DNA from: Tipula vernalis | Lineage: Eukaryota; Arthropoda; Insecta; Diptera; Tipulidae | Assembly (NCBI GenBank): GCA_958295665.1 | Contig: OY282559.1 | Location: 264,096,057 to 264,160,056, forward strand | Reading direction: 5' to 3' | Length of the DNA stretch: 64,000 nucleotides | Part shown: piece by piece, positions 26,641-41,541 of the stretch | Numbering within the stretch: position 1 is the first letter of the stretch | How the letters are laid out: each line of letters opens with the position of its first letter | Notes under the pieces: generated by a model | What the model was told of the DNA's origin: nothing | What the model saw: only the letters and a program-made list of their open reading frames with translations | The model's database searches: none | Position numbers and translations under genes: made by a program

Positions 26641-28374
26641 TATACTTTTTACTTTGTATACTTTTTACTTTTTACTTCTTACTTTTTACTTTTTACTTTT
26701 TACTTTTTACTTTTTACTTTTTACTTTTTACTTTTTACTTTTTACTTTTTACTTTTTACTTTTTACTTTTTACTTTTTACTTTTTACTTTTTACTTTTTA
26801 CTTTTTACTTTTTACTTTTTACTTTTTACTTTTTACTTTTTACTTTTTACTTTTTACTTTTTACTTTTTACTTCTTTTACTTTTTACTTTTTACTTTTTA
26901 CTTTTTACTTTTACTTTTTTACTTTTACTTTTTACTTTTTACTTTTTACTTTTTACTTTTTACTTTTTACTTTTTACTTTTTACTTTTTACTTTTTACTT
27001 TTTACTTTTTACTTTTTACTTTTTACTTTTTACTTTTACTTTTTACTTTTTACTTTTTACTTTTTACTTTTTACTTTTACTTTTTACTTTTTACTTTTTA
27101 CTTTTTACTTTTTACTTTTTACTTTTTACTTTTTACTTTTTACTTTTTACTTTTTACTTTTTACTTTTTACTTTTTACTTTTTACTTTTTACTTTTACTT
27201 TTACTTTTTACTTTTTACTTTTACTTTTTACTTTTTACTTTTACTTTTTACTTTTTACTTTTTACTTTTTACTTTTTACTTTTTACTTTTTACTTTTTAC
27301 TTTTTACTTTTACTTTTTACTTTTTACTTTTTACTTTTTACTTTTACTTTTTACTTTTTACTTTTTACTTTTTACTTTTTACTTTTTACTTTTTACTTTT
27401 ACTTTTTACTTTTTACTTTTTACTTTTTACTTTTTACTTTTTACTTTTTACTTTTTACTTTTTACTTTTTACTTTTTACTTTTTACTTTTTACTTTTTAC
27501 TTTTTACTTTTTACTTTTTACTTTTACTTTTTACTTTTTACTTTTACTTTTTACTTTTTACTTTTTACTTTTTACTTTTTACTTTTTACTTTTTACTTTT
27601 TACTTTTTTACTTTTTACTTTTTACTTTTTACTTTTACTTTTTACTTTTTACTTTTTACTTTTTACTTTTACTTTTTACTTTTACTTTTTACTTTTACTT
27701 TTTACTTTTTACTTTTTACTTTTTACTTTTTACTTTTTACTTTTTACTTTTTACTTTTACTTTTTACTTTTTTACTTTTTACTTTTACTTTTTACTTTTT
27801 ACTTTTTACTTTTTACTTTTTACTTTTTACTTTTTACTTTTTACTTTTTACTTTTTACTTTTTACTTTTTACTTTTTACTTTTTACTTTTTACTTTTACT
27901 TTTTACTTTTTACTTTTTACTTTTTACTTTTTACTTTTTACTTTTTACTTTTTACTTTTTACTTTTTACTTTTTACTTTTTACTTTTTACTTTTTACTTT
28001 TTACTTTTTACTTTTTACTTTTTACTTTTTACTTTTACTTTTACTTTTTACTTTTTACTTTTACTTTTTACTTTTTACTTTTTACTTTTTACTTTTTACT
28101 TTTTACTTTTTACTTTTTACTTTTTACTTTTTACTTTTTACTTTTTACTTTTTACTTTTTACTTTTTACTTTTTACTTTTTTACTTTTTACTTTTTACTT
28201 TTTACTTTTTACTTTTTACTTTTTACTTTTTACTTTTTACTTTTTACTTTTTACTTTTTACTTTTTACTTTTACTTTTTACTTTTTACTTTTTACTTTTT
28301 ACTTTTTACTTTTACTTTTTACTTTTTACTTTTTACTTTTTACTTTTTACTTTTTACTTTTTACTTTTTACTTT
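26641..28374. repeat. TACTTTT zone with irregular hexamer interruptions
   Basis: TACTTTT heptamers with scattered TACTTT hexamers and a few TACTTTTTT octamers, ending at the assembly gap. The single-base length noise is far higher than in the TACTTTT zone at 30326-31350. Confidence 0.9.
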
Positions 28375-28574
28375 NNNNNNNNNNNNNNNNNNNNNNNNNN
28401 NNNNNNNNNNNNNNNNNNNNNNNNNNNNNNNNNNNNNNNNNNNNNNNNNNNNNNNNNNNNNNNNNNNNNNNNNNNNNNNNNNNNNNNNNNNNNNNNNNNN
28501 NNNNNNNNNNNNNNNNNNNNNNNNNNNNNNNNNNNNNNNNNNNNNNNNNNNNNNNNNNNNNNNNNNNNNNNNNN
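28375..28574. other. Assembly gap (200 N)
   Basis: Exactly 200 N inside the satellite, the same length as the gap at 50580-50779. The size is therefore probably a placeholder and the real amount of missing satellite is unknown. Confidence 0.98.
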
Positions 28575-31359
<2,785 letters not shown>

Positions 31360-31641
31360 CGATGATTCTGTTTGTGGTCTAAACATTCCTAATGGTTGAA
31401 TTTTCTCGAAAAATTCTAGTAAGCAGCTGAATGTGTGAATTTAACGCAGAATGCTTTACTTATTGTGGAGACGTGGTATGGTGGAAAGCATTTACACGTG
31501 AACCCTTCGTATACTGATTTAGTTATATTTACCTGGCATCGATATATGGGTGGTTTAACTGTGCCCTTTCTTTCACCTGCTACATAAACTTCAAAAATCC
31601 ACTGCTGTCTTTGGCAGTGTAGACAAGCCTTTGGGAAAACC

Positions 31642-31820
31642 TTGGGTTTAAGTCTCAAAACGCTGTCTTTCATCTATAAATCGTTGGTCCTACCGATGTT
31701 TTCTTATACTATCTTGTTATGGTGGCCAGTGATTAAATTAAAGGTTTCAATTATTAAACTAAATGGTCTACAAATTATTGCTTGTATGGCTATTACAGGA
31801 GCTATGGGTCCTCTTCTTGC
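31642..31820 (+). pseudogene. LINE reverse transcriptase C-terminal fragment
   Basis: The plus frame reads GLSLKTLSFIYKSLVLPMFS, then TILLWWPV, LNGLQIIACMAITGAM and GPLLATSF. This matches the widespread LINE RT thumb pattern GL.PK...WIY..V.RP...Y....WWP...LQR.ACL.ITGA. The corresponding RNase H-like part may continue to about 32230 (LNSLDNCLTETKFVKDC in plus frames), but stops break it up. Catalytic RT motifs are absent because the array lies immediately upstream. It is probably from an RNase H-bearing clade such as LOA or jockey. Confidence 0.65.
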
Positions 31821-32239
31821 CACTTCTTTTCACAGCTGCAACAGCATAGCGATGTGTAACATTCTTGGATCATCCGGGGGTCATACGACAATTTTTAATG
31901 ATTACACATTATTAGTACCAGAAATTGATATTGTTGTATGAATTCAATGTTACTAAATTATTTCCGGTGTTGCGCCCTTCGAGAGATTAGTGAAGATCAC
32001 CGGATTTTCTTGAGAACATGTATGAGTCGATAGTCTTTTTCTCATGACTCTCGCGTAGTTACTGCACTGTTTTATGCTTTGTCTAATTGAGGCATTGAAT
32101 CTCGCGGTTACAAATAAAAATTTTGTTTTCTGTAAAGACAGCTTATCTGTGCTGAATTCGTTGGATAATTGCTTGACTGAGACAAAATTTGTTAAAGATT
32201 GTAAATACTTTATTATAAATCTTCTCGAATAACTGCGCT

Positions 32240-35200
32240 TTTAGTGAATTAATATAGCAGTGCCTTGCTACTTATATATAGTGGGTCTAATTTGAAGGCT
32301 ACTTCAATGCGTTTGCTTTATCTTTCGGTTGGAACCAGTTGAAAGTTTGGATAGCGACTCTTGACATGGTCACGGCCATTTTAAAGAACACCTTCAGCAC
32401 ATGAGGCCGACTCAGGATGCTTTATACGAGGAATGTCTTGAAGGCGATACAGAATGCATTCACTTCGTGTGTGCTTTCGATGAAGTTAGGTTGTAAATAT
32501 TTTACTCTAGGTCTATTGTTGAAGATCAGCTGTTTCCCTAGCCTTGGCCCAAACTACTTTAGTTTATTAAGGCTACAGCACGCGTTCGCGATTTAGGACA
32601 GAATCACTGGTTCGCACCATGGGCCTTTCGTAGCATTGGGTGCAGAAACTCGGTTGGTTCCAACCAATTTTAATAATAATAATAACAGTAACTCTACTCA
32701 GTTTCGGCCATACTTGTATTCTGTCATTTTTTTACTGGAGATTGCCTTTTTGTCTTGTGAAATGACACTACTAAAATATTTAATTCGTTTCCATCATCTT
32801 GATACACGGGAACTTTCGACTTTTAACTACTGCGTAATAAATTTAATTCCTTATTCTATTTGGGGTAAGTCCCTCGGCAGCAGGACTTGGGTTGCAAATT
32901 GTGGTATAGCTGGAAAACCACAAAAAAAAATTCTAAATGTACTATTATGGCACTTGATGTACATAGTATATATTTGCTTTACAATCGTAAGAATCAGTCC
33001 AAACTGTTACAAAGTGGAAAACTACGAGTGAATGTATAAATACAATATTATAGTCGGGTATTAAAAGCAGAACGTAAAATGCACGTGCCACTTTTGTGCT
33101 GCTGGTATATATTGTGTGTGGTTTTATGCATTTACGATTTTTGGTAAAAAAAAAAAAAAATGTGAGCTTCCTTTTTAAAATGAATTTTAAATAGTTTTTT
33201 GCATTTTGTGGAAATTTTCTGTTACTTCTTTCAAAACTTTTTTTTTTACTCTTTTATTGCTTTTGTGTGTTTTCCAGTATACTTTACGTGTAGGTTTAGT
33301 AGTATATATTGCATTCATACATATTACATTTACTTGTTTTTATTGTTTGTAATTTGTTTGTTGCTGCTGATGTAGTTTTGCAACATGAATCACAATAAAA
33401 TTTTATTTTTTTTAAAGAATTTTGAGTCTCGGTTTTGTTGGGAAATTAATACGTGCATATATTACACACAAACACACATCTGATTTTCATTTATGTATGC
33501 CGTATTATATTCTGAATTTATAGAATTCTGGTTTTTATAAGCGTACGTACGTCGGGGCATTGTTCTAATGCCTTATGAGTTTTAAAGAATTTTTTATATA
33601 GTTTCTTTCTTTATTTATCTCAAACAATGTCGGAATTTATTTTCTTCAAGTACACACATCGTTTACACACTAAGGACATGGTAAATATTTTCCCCCACTT
33701 AATATTTTAATCAAAATCCACTTTATTGTTACATACAATTTATTCCCAAATCCCAACATGTTATTCCCAACTATAATCAATTCTATATAACCTGATCTGC
33801 AAAATTTTGTTGCTGTGCTATTAAATATTATAAGGAAATGGGAGAAAAATCTTCACCATACCCATCAATCAATCAACTTCAAAAAAAAACTATTGAAATT
33901 GATAACTAAAATCATATATAAATTGAACCTATATGTAAGAAAAGAGGAAGAAGTCGAAATCAAATCGTGATTAGAATATGCTTAACTTTTTCATACTCTT
34001 AGATTAATCTTTGAAGGTATACATTATACAATGTAACTGCTGAACAAGTAGAAAATATGTTCTACACCTCATTTTCGAACCAAAATATATTTGAAATTAA
34101 TAAAAAAATAAAATCTGACATTTAGACGAATTCAATTCTAATAAATTAATTTTATTGAATTTTATCTACATACCAAACTCAAATGAATACGGCGGAAGAC
34201 ACAAATTTTATTCATTCGCGTCGTATCTTGTTAAATGCAATTTAGGTTTCTTTAAGTACAAAATTAATCCGATTATTCGGATTGCAAGTGTCGTGTTCTT
34301 TGTATATACGAATATGGTTGCGAATTGATATTTTTTTTCGAATTTTAGATTTCTATACACGTATTTGGTATTCTATAATCTTCGATTAATCACTCCAGAA
34401 TCAAAATGCCACATTTTAATTTCCGATGAAAAGAAATCCAAGCAACAGTAACAAAAAGTCATAAATTTTAGTTTTAGAACTAAACTTTTGAATTTAATTT
34501 TATTTTTTTTCTATACCATTATGTAGTTCAAAGGTGAATCTTGGCTGCTTGGCTCTATATAGCAAGATATGAAAAGTTTTTATTGTTGCAAGTTTTTTTC
34601 CTAAACGAGAATACAAAACTATCGACATTTTCGAAGTCATTTAATTTTCTTAGGTATATTGTTACCGTGTGTGTGTGTTGGATCGACTGGGTCGATTTTT
34701 TTTTTCTTGACTGCTATTTTATTATATAGAATAATGTTTCATGACAGGTGTCGATTGGTAAAAGATGGTGTATATTGTTGTTGTTGTTATTGTTATTACT
34801 GTTAGATATATGTAGAAGACATGAAATGAAAAGTCATAAAAGTTAAAATGTCTTTTATTTATTATTTTATTATATCGACATAAATATAAAGAAATGTTTT
34901 TTTTTTTATTTTTGGTCAGTTTATAAATTTTCTTTGGAAGCATGTTTTCTATTCGAATGTGATGACACGAAGGTTCTGAAATTTATTTGTGCTCTTAAAT
35001 GGGGATGGAAATGAATAATATGTGGAAGTGTGAAGGTAGACGTCATGCTTTGCAGAATTTAGTAATAATTTCCTTACAATGATGGCTTTAAAATAATGAT
35101 TAGTTATGTGTGGAAAATGTGCTTTCTGCGCTTAAGACCACTGTGTGAAATAGGCCAATTTCATGGGACTTTACCAAATAAGTTCCTAATATGGATGTAA

Positions 35201-36978
35201 AATGCAGAACGATATCAGAATCAGTGATTCTTAAACTTTTCGCGTACCACTCTTGTATACTACAGATCAGTTGCGTTTCGCGTACCGCTGAACTATTCTG
35301 AATTTTATTAGGACAAAGGATAACAGTGCTTCATACTTCAAACAAGCGATAAAAACTCGGGTTCTGCTGTTCCGAATTTTGATCAATAAGTTGAGTTTAA
35401 TTACGATTTTTAAAATTGTTCATTTGTAAAATCTTTTAAAGATAGTTGGTTGTAAATGGAGCTAAAAGCACCAATGCTTTTTTGCCTTTAGCCAAAATTC
35501 ACCTAATTCTAATTAAATTTCATTTTATGATAATTTTTATTGTCGTCTCTTTTTCGTTGTCAGTTAGGGTTCCGGAAATGTTATTCAAAAAGAATGGTTT
35601 CCTTATCCAAAAGAATTCAGAATATGCCGTATTTCACTTTAATTTCGTTCTCTGTCACGAATCTTTCTAAATTTATTTTGGAGTCGACTGAAAATCGATT
35701 TGTAGCAAACAGACACCGAGTGTAAAATAAATACTGTTTTTGCACTCAAAAATAGCTGCTACGCTAAATAAAACCGATTACTAATCTTACGTTCATCTGA
35801 ACGTCAGTAAGTTTTAGTGATAATTTGTATATCGTACGAGTAATGATACCAAACTTAAATTTGAAAATATTGAATAAATTGCAATTTCGCTGAAATATTT
35901 GAACAGGTTATTAAACATATATTGTTATTACTGCCAAAAAGCTAGTGTTGATAATTTTCGTTTACTCGAGATTCAACCTCATTTTATCAGTGTCTGAGAT
36001 CAAATAAGGTTGGTCGAACATCGATAACATCAATATTTTCATGAACTCTGACAATTTATCGAACCAAATTCTGCAAATATTCAAAATATGATAAACTTCG
36101 CAAGAGTTAAATTGAGGAGTCGGATCCCGAACAGCTTAAATACTTTGACCACAGACATTCCAATTGGCAAACAAATTTTAGAAACTAAAGTTATCCGTTT
36201 TGTTAACTTCGAATTTGAAAATGTAGCTAAAATCGATTAAGCTCTAGAAAATATGTAGAAATAATGTTATTTCACAGGAAAGATTAAAATCTGTAAGAGC
36301 CTTAACAGAGCCTTCTAGAGTATAGAGCCATAACCTTGATGACTTATTTTTTAGAAGCTTTTTTAGTGGTATAACTTTTCACTGATTTCCGTAGGAATCC
36401 ATAGTAAAAATGATGTTTTTTAGCTTCGTTCAATGAAAAAACCAAAAATATTAAAAAATGTTTATTTAAATGTTTTCTACATATGTTTAAGAACAATACA
36501 CAAGAAGGCTTTATTGGTCATTTTGAAAAATACATCAAAGTTGACGAAAGTGAAGTTTTTTTTAAAAAGGTTTACTAAATTTTTAAACTGTCTATGTATT
36601 AGAAAAAATCAACTCCTGCATTATACGGAAAATGAACTTTATAAATGTTTATTCATTTAAAAAGTTTACTAAGCATAATCAATTATTTTAGCTCAACAAA
36701 AATTTAAAATAATTTAAAAAATAAATAGCAAACTGATTTATTTGTTTGCCAAATTGTTACGCGAATTTTATATGAAATGGATAATATTTCTTTTCGAAAC
36801 AACTAGCAAATAAGAAACGACCTGCAAAGTAACTACATTAATTACAAAAATAAAGATAATAAAAGAAGTAACAAAAATAAAAGTGAAATTACAAGCTAAA
36901 TATTAAGTATGAGCAAATAAAAAAACAAAGAAAAATATTTGTCATAATTCATTACTAATAAACATCTATAGGTAAAAT
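32240..36978. other. AT-rich non-coding stretch, no gene seen
   Basis: No domain, RNA gene or transposon end was recognised. There are short open frames only, none with a recognisable motif. GTT/ATT trinucleotide microsatellites occur near 34775-34800. The last 30 bases already resemble the 169-bp repeat that follows. Confidence 0.55.
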
Positions 36979-38970
36979 ACTAAACAAAAATATTCTCTGA
37001 TCCTAGAGTTGTTGCTAATTGGCCACATACATAATAAAGTAACTAAAAGCTATCCCAATATCAAAAAATACCTCCCCTATTTTTGCGGATCGTCAGGGGT
37101 TAACAACTCCATTTGGTACCATATCGTTCTAAACAAAAATTGGTTAAACAAAAAATTCTGTGGATCTAATCCTAGAGATTTCGCCAATTGGCCACTTACA
37201 TCATGAAGTAACTAGGAGCTATCCCAATATCAAAAAATACCTCCACTATTTTTGCGGATCGTCAGGGGCTTACAACTCCATTTGGTACCATATCGTTCTA
37301 AACAAAAATTGGTTAAACAAAAAATTCTGTGGATCTAATCCTAGAGATTTCGCCAATTGGCCACTTACATCATGAAGTAACTAGAAATTATCCCACTATC
37401 AAAAAATACCTCCCCTATTTTTGCGGATCGTCAGGGGCTCACAACTCCTTTAGGTACCATATCGTTCTAAACAAAAATTGGTTAAACAAAAAATTCTGTG
37501 GATCTAATCCTAGAGATTTTGCAAATTGGCCATTTACATCATGAAGTAACTAGATGCTATCCCAATATCAAAAAATACGTCCCCTATTTTTTCAGATCGT
37601 CAGGGGCTGACAACTCCATTTGGTACCATATCGTTCTAAACAAAAATTGGTTAAACAAAAAATTCTATCGATGTAATCCTAGAGATTTTGTCAATTGGCC
37701 ACTTACATCATGAAGTAACTAGGAGCTATCCTAATAACAAAAAATACCTCTCCTATTTTTGCGGATCGTCAGGGGCTGACAACTCTATTTGGTACCATAT
37801 CGTTCTAAACAAAATTTGGTTAAACAAAAAATTCTGTCGATCTAATCCTAGAGATTTTGCCAATTGGCCACTTACATCATGAAGTAACTAGAAGCTATCC
37901 CAATATCAAAAAATACCTCCACTATTTTTGCGGATCGTCAGGGGCCTACAACTCCATTTGGTACCATATCGTTCTAAACAAAAATTGGTTAAACAAAAAA
38001 TTCTGTCGATCTAATCCAAGAGATTTTGCCAATTGGCCACTTACATCATGAAGTAACTAGGAGCTATCCCAATATCAAAAATTACCTCATCTATTTTGCG
38101 GATCGTCAGGTGCTGACAACTCCATTTGGTACCATATCGTTCTAAACAAAAATTGGTTAAACAAAAAATTCTGTGGATCTAATCCTAGAGATTTTGCCAA
38201 TTTGCCACTTACATCATGAAGTAACTAGAAGCTATCTTAATATCAAAAAATACCTCCACTATTTTTGCGGATCGTCAGGGGCTTACAACTCCATTTGGTA
38301 CCATATCGTTCTAAATAAAAATTGATTAAACAAAAAATTCTGTCGATCTAATCCTAGAGATTTTGCCAATTGGCCACTTACATCATGAAGTAACTAGGAG
38401 CTATCCCAATATCAAAAAATACCTCCCCTATTTTTGCGGATCGTCAGGGGCTTACAACTCCATTTGGTACCATATCGTTCTAAACAAAAATTGGTTAAAC
38501 AAAAAATTCTGTGAATCTAATCCTAGAGATTTTGCCAATTGGCCACATGCATCATGAAGTAACTAGAAGCTATCCCAATAACAAAAAATACCTCCACTAT
38601 TTTTGCGGATCGTCAGGGGCTTACAACACCATTTGGTACTATATCGTTCTGAACAAAAATTGGTTAAACATAATATTCTGTGAATCTAATCCTAGAGATT
38701 TTGCCAATTGATCACATACATCATGAAGTAACTAGAAGCTATCCCAATAACAAAAAATACCTCCCCTATTTTGGCGAATCGTCAGGGGCTTACAACTCCA
38801 TTTGGTACCATATCGTTCTGAACAAAAATTGGTTAAACTAAAAATTCTGTGAATCTAATCCTAGAGATTTTGCCAATTGGCCACATACATCATGAAGTAA
38901 CTAGAAGCTATCCCAATAATAAAAAATACCTTCCCTATTTTTGCGGATCGTCAGGGGCTAATAACTAAAT
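36979..38970 (+). repeat. 169-bp tandem repeat array, about 12 units (left composite end)
   Basis: The landmark CCAATTGGCCACTTACATCA recurs near 37017, 37185, 37355, 37523, 37693, 37861, 38030, 38198, 38367, 38536, 38705 and 38874, a spacing of about 169 bp. Other constant words are GCGGATCGTCAGGGGCT, GGTACCATATCGTTCTAAA and GGTTAAACAAAAAATTCTGT. The units are very similar. Differences cluster at a few positions, so the array is recent or homogenised. The short frames of 64-71 codons in each unit shift by one base from unit to unit and are not considered genes. Confidence 0.95.
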
Positions 38971-39003
38971 ACGGAGATGCTATAGTTCCCATTATGGAAC
39001 TAA

Positions 39004-39562
39004 TCTAACTTTATTTCTAAATATGAACGGAAGATTCATATTCCTAAAGTTTTTGTTACGGATTGGTCTTGGGTACGTTTGAAATCTATTCTTTTCCAAA
39101 TAAATGGAATACGAACGACGATAAATTAAGTTTTGATCCAGAAAAAGAATCTGAAGCTAAAGAGGATGGAAAGGAAACTTCCGTTTTATTTGAAGACACA
39201 GACAGCAGTATTTATGAAGCGTCGCCATTCTATAAACGATATTTAAAGATATTAAATGCTACCTTAGAGGACCTATTGTTCTCTTATGAGTCTGTGAAAG
39301 ACAATAATGAATTGTTTTGCAATGATTTTGTGGTGAAAAAATATATGTCCTTTTTACCATTATGGGCAAGGTTTTTTTTTTAAAAATGTAAATGTACACA
39401 TAGGGTTTCCAATTCATTGGTTGAGAGTTACTTCGGGCTAATCAAACATATGTTGGTTTCCCATAGAAACTTAAAATTGCGGAGATTTTTAGACGAAATT
39501 AAAGAGATTAATTCATTATTGATTAAATCCTGCAGACTAACGGCTCTACCTAATAATAATTA
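39004..39562 (+). pseudogene. DDE-type transposase C-terminal remnant
   Basis: Two frames carry one decayed protein. The first has IPKVFVTDWSWVRLKSIL (about 39040-39093), where TDWSW resembles the second catalytic aspartate block of MULE-like transposases. Another frame (39048-39383) continues with EASPFYKRYLKILNATLEDL and YMSFLPLWARF. After a further shift, SNSLVESYFGLIKHMLVSH (about 39410-39465) gives the N..VE.YF..IK block, probably carrying the third acidic residue, and it ends at TAA near 39562. Family knowledge: PLW and VE.F..IK blocks occur together in transposases of elements that also carry Ulp1-like peptidases. The N-terminal half is missing. Confidence 0.6.
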
Positions 39563-39973
39563 ACGCAATTACCCAAAAATATCCAAAAACAATCCGGATA
39601 GTCCAAATAACACTGAAGTATGGCGTAAAAAGCAAATTAGTAAAAGATGTCCTAAATATTCTGGTAAAGTTTCATTTCAAAAATTTTTAAATTCAAATAC
39701 TCAAACAGACATCGAATTGAAGGACAATAAAAAGAAATCATTTGGAAAAATAACAAAACTTGGATTCAATTTAAAAATTTAGAAATTTTCATTTCACGAC
39801 AATTGGGCTACGGCTATCACTAACACTTGTTACAGCTCATTGTCAAATAGGGAGTTCTTGAGTTCGGAAGTTGTGTATGCTTCAATAAGTTTAAAACTGA
39901 ATGGAAAAGCTTTATGGTTAGACCCTTACTAAATGCTCAAAATAGGGCATAACAAAAACTACAAAGCACGTAA

Positions 39974-40549
39974 GCACTTAAGCAACCAGAGTTCGAACTT
40001 TGCCGTAACAAGAGCCTGTTAATTTTACCAAGCTGTGAAAATAGTCACTGGAATATTTGCATCATAGATTTGTCTAATAAAACGGTATTAGCTTATGACC
40101 CATTAAATCCAGAAAGAATTCAAAAAGAATTATTGGATAAAGGAAAAAATTTTGCTCTGGAGTTAGATACATTTTATCAAAGGCCGTTTACAAAGCTTCA
40201 GTCAGCGCATTGTAGATATTTACCACAACAACGTGATGGTTTTAATTGTGGGGTATTAATTATATACGCAATTGGTTTTATAGTTAATAATAATGTAATA
40301 GAAAATATTCACTCTGCAAACGAATCAATATGTAAAGAAGCTCTCCACGATTACAGGGAACATTTAAAAGACGTTTTAATTCAAAATACGGATTCAATGT
40401 CTGGTTATTGCTTAACCTTATTTGATAAAACCAACAAAAATAAAAAAAACAAAAAAAAAAAAAACAAAGAAAACCCCTTCAGAATTACGGCCTTGACGTG
40501 GCGAAGAGGCTTAACGACATTTAAAAAATTAATCCAGAATAAATGTTTC
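39974..40549 (+). pseudogene. Ulp1/SENP-like (peptidase family C48) cysteine peptidase, N-terminally broken
   Basis: The continuous frame from 39974 to the TAG at 40549 carries SCENSHWNICIID (catalytic His in HW), then TVLAYDPLN (catalytic Asp), then PQQRDGFNCGVLI (oxyanion Gln and nucleophile Cys). This is the full His-Asp-Gln-Cys arrangement of Ulp1-type SUMO/ubiquitin-like peptidases. The normal N-terminal part of the fold appears upstream in other frames (for example LSSEVVYASISLKLNGKALW near 39865-39920), separated by stops. There is no credible ATG for the open segment. The tail is lysine/asparagine-rich. Context suggests a transposon accessory gene rather than a host SUMO protease. Confidence 0.8.
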
Positions 40550-41094
40550 TAGTATCAAACAAACATCATCACATAATCATCAAAAATAATAAAATCGAAT
40601 ATACGTGCTATGTACAGATGTACTTAATAAATTGCTAATGGTGGGTCGACACACTCAAATAGTTTCCATATTATTTTTAGTTCATGGAAATTTGTGCAGA
40701 AATCTTGCTTTTCTGTACGTTCAATTCAATTTCTCTATTAAGTTAATGTCACTTGAGGAAGGGCAATAACGTTTAACTGATATATTACCTGCTACATTTT
40801 AATTTGCTTTCGTATTTATATAATTTTGCTCATGCCAAGTTTAAACCCGAAATTTGCGCAAATTATTTTGAGAGATTTTGTTAGACAAATGGGGTTAAAC
40901 TGATGAAATTTGAAAAGATTTTTAGGTGAAGAGCTATTTAGGACAAGGAACTTGTTGTTTCTCCACAGATTGTAATGAAATTCAATAAAGAAATAAACGA
41001 TGGAATTGATTTCCTTTGACATTTTGAATGAATTTTTCAAAAATGTTTTAGAACCCTCAAAATAAAAATTGACTTGGCTATGCCCATGTCCACT
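40550..41094. other. Spacer inside the foldback element, no gene seen
   Basis: AT-rich sequence between the peptidase remnant and the inverted repeat units. No domain was recognised. Confidence 0.5.
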
Positions 41095-41149
41095 GATTTT
41101 TTTATTTAACCAATTATGGTTGGGAACGGTATGGCATAAAACAAAGTAA

Positions 41150-41541
41150 GCCCCGACTATCCACAAAAGTAAGAGAGGTATTTTTTGATACTGGGATAAC
41201 AGTTTAACCAATTTTTGTTTAGAACGATATGGTACCAAATGGAAGGGGCTTACAACCTGACGATCCGTAAAAATATGGGATGTATGTTTTGATATTGAGA
41301 TAGCTTCTAGTTAGTGGAAGTATTTTTTGATATTGGGGTAGCTTCTAGTTACTTTATTATGTAAGTGGCCAATTGGCAAAATCTCTAGGATTAGCTCCGC
41401 AGAATTTTTTGTTTAACCAATTTTTGGTTAGAATGATATGGTACCAAATGAACTTGTGAGCCCCTAACGATCCGCAAAAATAAGGGGGGTATTTTTTGTT
41501 ATGGAATAGCTTCTGTTTATGACACTTTATGTATTGCGACA
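41150..41541 (-). repeat. Inverted, degraded copies of the 169-bp unit (right composite end)
   Basis: Minus-strand matches to the left array include TTTAGAACGATATGGTACC (plus strand) near 41218, TGACGATCCGTAAAAAT near 41257, TTAACCAATTTTTGTTTAG near 41204, AAGTGGCCAATTGGCAAAA near 41365 and ATCCGCAAAAATAAGGGGG near 41470. About two units are present with internal rearrangement, and both are more diverged than the left array. A weaker match extends left to about 41095. Confidence 0.88.

Larger units (their letters stand above)
36979..41541. mobile_element. Foldback-type DNA transposon remnant with transposase and Ulp1-like peptidase
   Basis: A 169-bp tandem array occupies the left (36979-38970). 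Degraded copies of the same unit lie in opposite orientation on the right (about 41150-41541). Together they form composite terminal inverted repeats around a 2.1-kb centre. The centre holds a transposase remnant (39004-39562, plus) and a C48/Ulp1-like peptidase remnant (39974-40549, plus). Tandemly repeated inverted ends are known from FB/NOF and Galileo foldback elements, and transposase plus Ulp1 genes are known from some MULE and KDZ-type elements. This combination is inferred from layout, and the superfamily is not assigned. No target-site duplication was identified. Confidence 0.7.

Noticed and set aside
31416..31673. Minus-strand 85-codon frame with several cysteines
   Set aside because: No domain recognised; it lies in the flank of the satellite and overlaps the start of a plus-strand LINE fragment.
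37009..38711. Series of 64-71 codon frames as a gene family
   Set aside because: They are the same frame repeated in a 169-bp tandem unit that changes phase each time; no start context or domain.
36979..38970. CRISPR array
   Set aside because: Units are contiguous 169-bp tandem repeats without unique spacers, in a eukaryotic genome.
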